A program made the position numbers and the translations under genes. Shown one piece after another: positions 61,301 through 64,000 of a stretch of 64,000 nt of DNA. Origin of the DNA: Antedon mediterranea (Eukaryota; Echinodermata; Crinoidea; Comatulida; Antedonidae); contig NC_092671.1 of the NCBI RefSeq assembly GCF_964355755.1, positions 7,761,001 to 7,825,000 on the forward strand. Direction: 5' to 3'. Under the pieces are notes generated by a model. That model did not search any database, was not told where the DNA came from, and saw only the letters and a program-made list of their open reading frames with translations. Every line of letters starts with the position of its first letter. Within the stretch, counting starts at the first letter, position 1.

Positions 61301-63805
61301 TATATTTGTCCATTGCATGTATTTTAAAAATGGTAAATGACAAAAATAGATTACCGTTTTTATTAGAAATAGAATCTTTGTTTACACTTTCTATTAAATA
61401 AATAAATACTTATTAGTGATCTAATTCTAAAAAAACAACACATTGATAATCTATGGATTGAAATTAAAAATTTATAAAGCTAATTTAGCATGTCAAACGC
61501 GTAGTGACGGTGTGCGCAGAAGCAGAAACTTACAATAAACTTTGGAAAGAATGCCACACCTCAATTATAAACCAATTTATGCCGGGATTTGTGCAAAGTT
61601 TGCCATTGAATAACTTCGACTTGAGACCAGATTTTATTTCATCCAGGCCACAGAAATTGATTTGTAATTGGAACGTTGTTGATTGAGAATACGTACAGTA
61701 TGCTACGAATGTATTGTAATGTGTCCATTTTATTTTGCAAAGATAGTTTTTTAGTAAATAAATTTAAATCGAATAGTATTGCTATCCCAGGAAAGAAAAA
61801 AAAACACAATACATTTATTATAGGCATAATGTATACTTTTTGAAGTAAATAATATTTAATAACACATGGCTTATATCATTTTAAAGATGTGTAATATAAA
61901 TTCTTGTAAATTTCAAGAAGTACAGTGACTGTTGCTCTTGATAATAATCTATTAAATATGTAATATAGTGATGACCTACTCTTCTTCAAAGTTCATAATT
62001 ATCATCCGGTTTAGAGATCTTGGTTTTAGATTAACTTATCATGAAAGCTCCAGCACTGTTGTGTCTTATACTTTTTTTCAAAGTTATTAAATGGGAAATG
62101 GTATTTGAAAGTCTACTGTATTATCTAAAATACATTTCAGTTGGTTACCTTGGTTACCTATAGGATATCCAATCGGACATTAACCTCTATGGATGAAATT
62201 AAAATCAACTTAAACATGATTCAGTCATCTAGTCTTGTGGTAAACAGTTTCCCAACATTTTCTACCAAACGTTTTAAGGAGAAAATAACTTTTAAACAAC
62301 AAAATAAGAAATGAAGCATGCACTATATTGAAAAAGATTCGTAAACAAAAAGAAACAACACGCAATAGAATAAAAAAAGATAAAATCAACATGTCACAGT
62401 GTGTTATAAGTATAAAGGTGAAGTATAATAAGCTTATAATACGAATCTATTTTCTTGTATTATTATTGATGCTCCTTTGAAGTTGCCGAATTAACTTGTA
62501 CTGTTATAACGGATTAACATAGCGGTTTTCCGTTCTGAGGTCTATATTTTCAAGGACTTTGTCGCGGCACTTTCACCTATATTTCTCAAATATAATATAG
62601 GCCTACACATTACTGTAACGTTTAGTCTTTATATTATGATAATTATTTCATAAATAGTCATAAAGTTGTTTTTAATGCATTTATCTAAAAAACAATCAGC
62701 AAGGAATTCTCATTCTAAGTGAAAATCTACAAGATACATCATAGACTTTTACATTCGGTCCAGTTTGCAGTAAAGAATAACATTTATTTATTCTATTAGG
62801 GCATAGATCGCAGAATGTAGGCCTAATACTTTAAATCGATGAGGAGAAAGAGTAATTTTGTAAACTGTGTTGATAGAGAAGTACAATTGTCCATTCTTAA
62901 TTTTTAATCCATCATTGTTTTAATTATAAATAAAAGTATGAAATTAAAAATATATTGGATTTACTGCAAAATATACTAATTTATAAAATGAGTGTTGTGT
63001 GTATAAATATATGTTTATCTACGATTATTACGTTAATCATGTCTTACTAACAATTGATTTATATATATGATAATACTAATGAAATGGTTTATTCACGTTG
63101 TTATGTTGGAAAACATAACCCAAGCAATCAGTAAAATGAAAGGAAAAATAGTATCAAATAAAACGTCATTTTAACGTGACAATTGCTATTATAATTTTCT
63201 TTTGTTTCAATAAAATATTTACATAATGTGTGCAGAATTCGTAAATCTGTCCAAATCTGCGTATAAAAAGATGCGAGATTAATTTTTATGTGTCGGAATT
63301 GAGACTTCAATTACTTGAAGAAAACACCTAAATACGTGTTTAGTTCAATGTGGCAATCCCTTTAGTAGTACAATAAGTTATATATGGCTATTCGCTCGTT
63401 TCGTCGTGTATTTATCAGACATATCGTCAACGACCACGAAAAGAAAACGCGTACAAACTTTGATATTGTATGGATTGTTACGCGCGCATCAAATCTCTCT
63501 CTTTTTTTTGGTGGCATATCACAGAGGATTTAAGATAGTTTAATGAGATTTATCAGGGGTTTATCCTGAAAGGAACCCTTGAGGTTAAAACAAATCTAAA
63601 TACGATGGCTTGAATACACTATTCTATTCCAATCCAGCGGAATAATCAATCAAAATAACATTTATTTCCTTCATTCATAAACAAACATAAATATAATTTC
63701 TTACAAATACAAATATGAAGGAGGCACAGATTTCAAAAAGCAAAGCTTGTGCTGAAAGTGCCAACAGAAAATAATACTCAACAAATGCAATATGTGTACA
63801 CAGAG

Positions 63806-63806
63806 C

Positions 63807-63852
<46 letters not shown>

Positions 63853-63860
63853 TAATAATA
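63806..63860. repeat. (AAT)n microsatellite, about 18 units
   Basis: A long AAT run interrupted once by AAC. The minus-strand reading gives a poly-Tyr ORF that is not a gene. Confidence 0.95.
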
Positions 63861-64000
63861 GTTACGATTCAAAATAAACTGAAATAAACATGTTTTAATC
63901 GGGCAATGCTCATGGTAACTATAGCCAAAGTTTAGTGATTGCATAAGAAGAAATAACTCTTCATCATGTTCATTTGAAATGTTTTTCTAGTTCCCGTTCA

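Larger units (their letters stand above)
55839..64000 (+). other. Presumed first intron of the posterior Hox gene
   Basis: I searched for the homeodomain signature WFQNRR and found none on either strand up to the end of the window. No other gene was recognised. Contents include the hairpin at 58294-58366, a T/A-rich stretch and the AAT microsatellite near the end. Introns of several kilobases are common in echinoderm Hox genes. Confidence 0.5.

Noticed and set aside
63675-63944. Minus-strand ORF with a poly-Tyr run
   Set aside because: It reads through the AAT microsatellite; no domain or splice support.

Overview
The window is animal (metazoan) nuclear DNA. It is AT-rich and intron-rich, with long intergenic stretches full of microsatellites, palindromic MITEs and decayed transposons. 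Four coding genes could be assembled from spliced exons: HYPK (+), ACADL (-), an even-skipped homologue Evx (-), and exon 1 of a gene best read as a posterior Hox gene (+). An Evx gene and a posterior Hox gene transcribed away from each other is the classic end of a deuterostome Hox cluster. Together with the very frequent palindromic word TAGGCCTA, this makes an echinoderm (or at least an ambulacrarian) the most likely source. The class cannot be fixed from the sequence alone.

Layout. 1-1311: non-coding. 1312-2561: HYPK in four exons. 2.6-4.0 kb: tail-to-tail interval with a possible two-exon minus-strand ORF. 4025-9588: eight exons of mitochondrial long-chain acyl-CoA dehydrogenase; the first, transit-peptide exon was not found. 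A tRNA-Val-derived repeat complex (7.68-8.86 kb) and a small MITE sit in its introns. 9.6-28 kb: Evx 3' flank. It holds a nested transposon pair (11.4-13.35 kb), tandem TA-flanked MITEs (15.0-15.4 kb), another MITE (21.9 kb), local duplications (22.6-25.1 kb) and a CTCF-like site (27.2 kb). 28096-34757: Evx in three exons, with the homeobox split between residues 46 and 47. 34.8-55.4 kb: the 20.6-kb head-to-head Evx-Hox interval. It contains three repeat insertions (MITE at 41.9 kb, retroelement remnant at 49.3 kb, foldback at 50.7 kb), a second CTCF-like site in the opposite orientation (45.26 kb) and a small hairpin (47.1 kb). 55376-55838: Hox exon 1. No homeobox exon was found before 64000, so its intron exceeds 8 kb; that part carries a pre-miRNA-like hairpin at 58.3 kb.

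How the genes relate. HYPK and ACADL are housekeeping genes (co-translational N-acetylation and protein quality control; mitochondrial fatty-acid oxidation) that mark the outer flank of the cluster. Evx and the Hox gene are developmental transcription factors that probably share the regulatory DNA between them. The most unusual items are the transposon whose inverted termini contain an expanded 16-bp minisatellite, the autonomous-like element with a zinc-finger exon inserted in it, the 169-nt perfect palindrome fused to a retroelement tail, and two miRNA-like hairpins in Hox-associated non-coding DNA.
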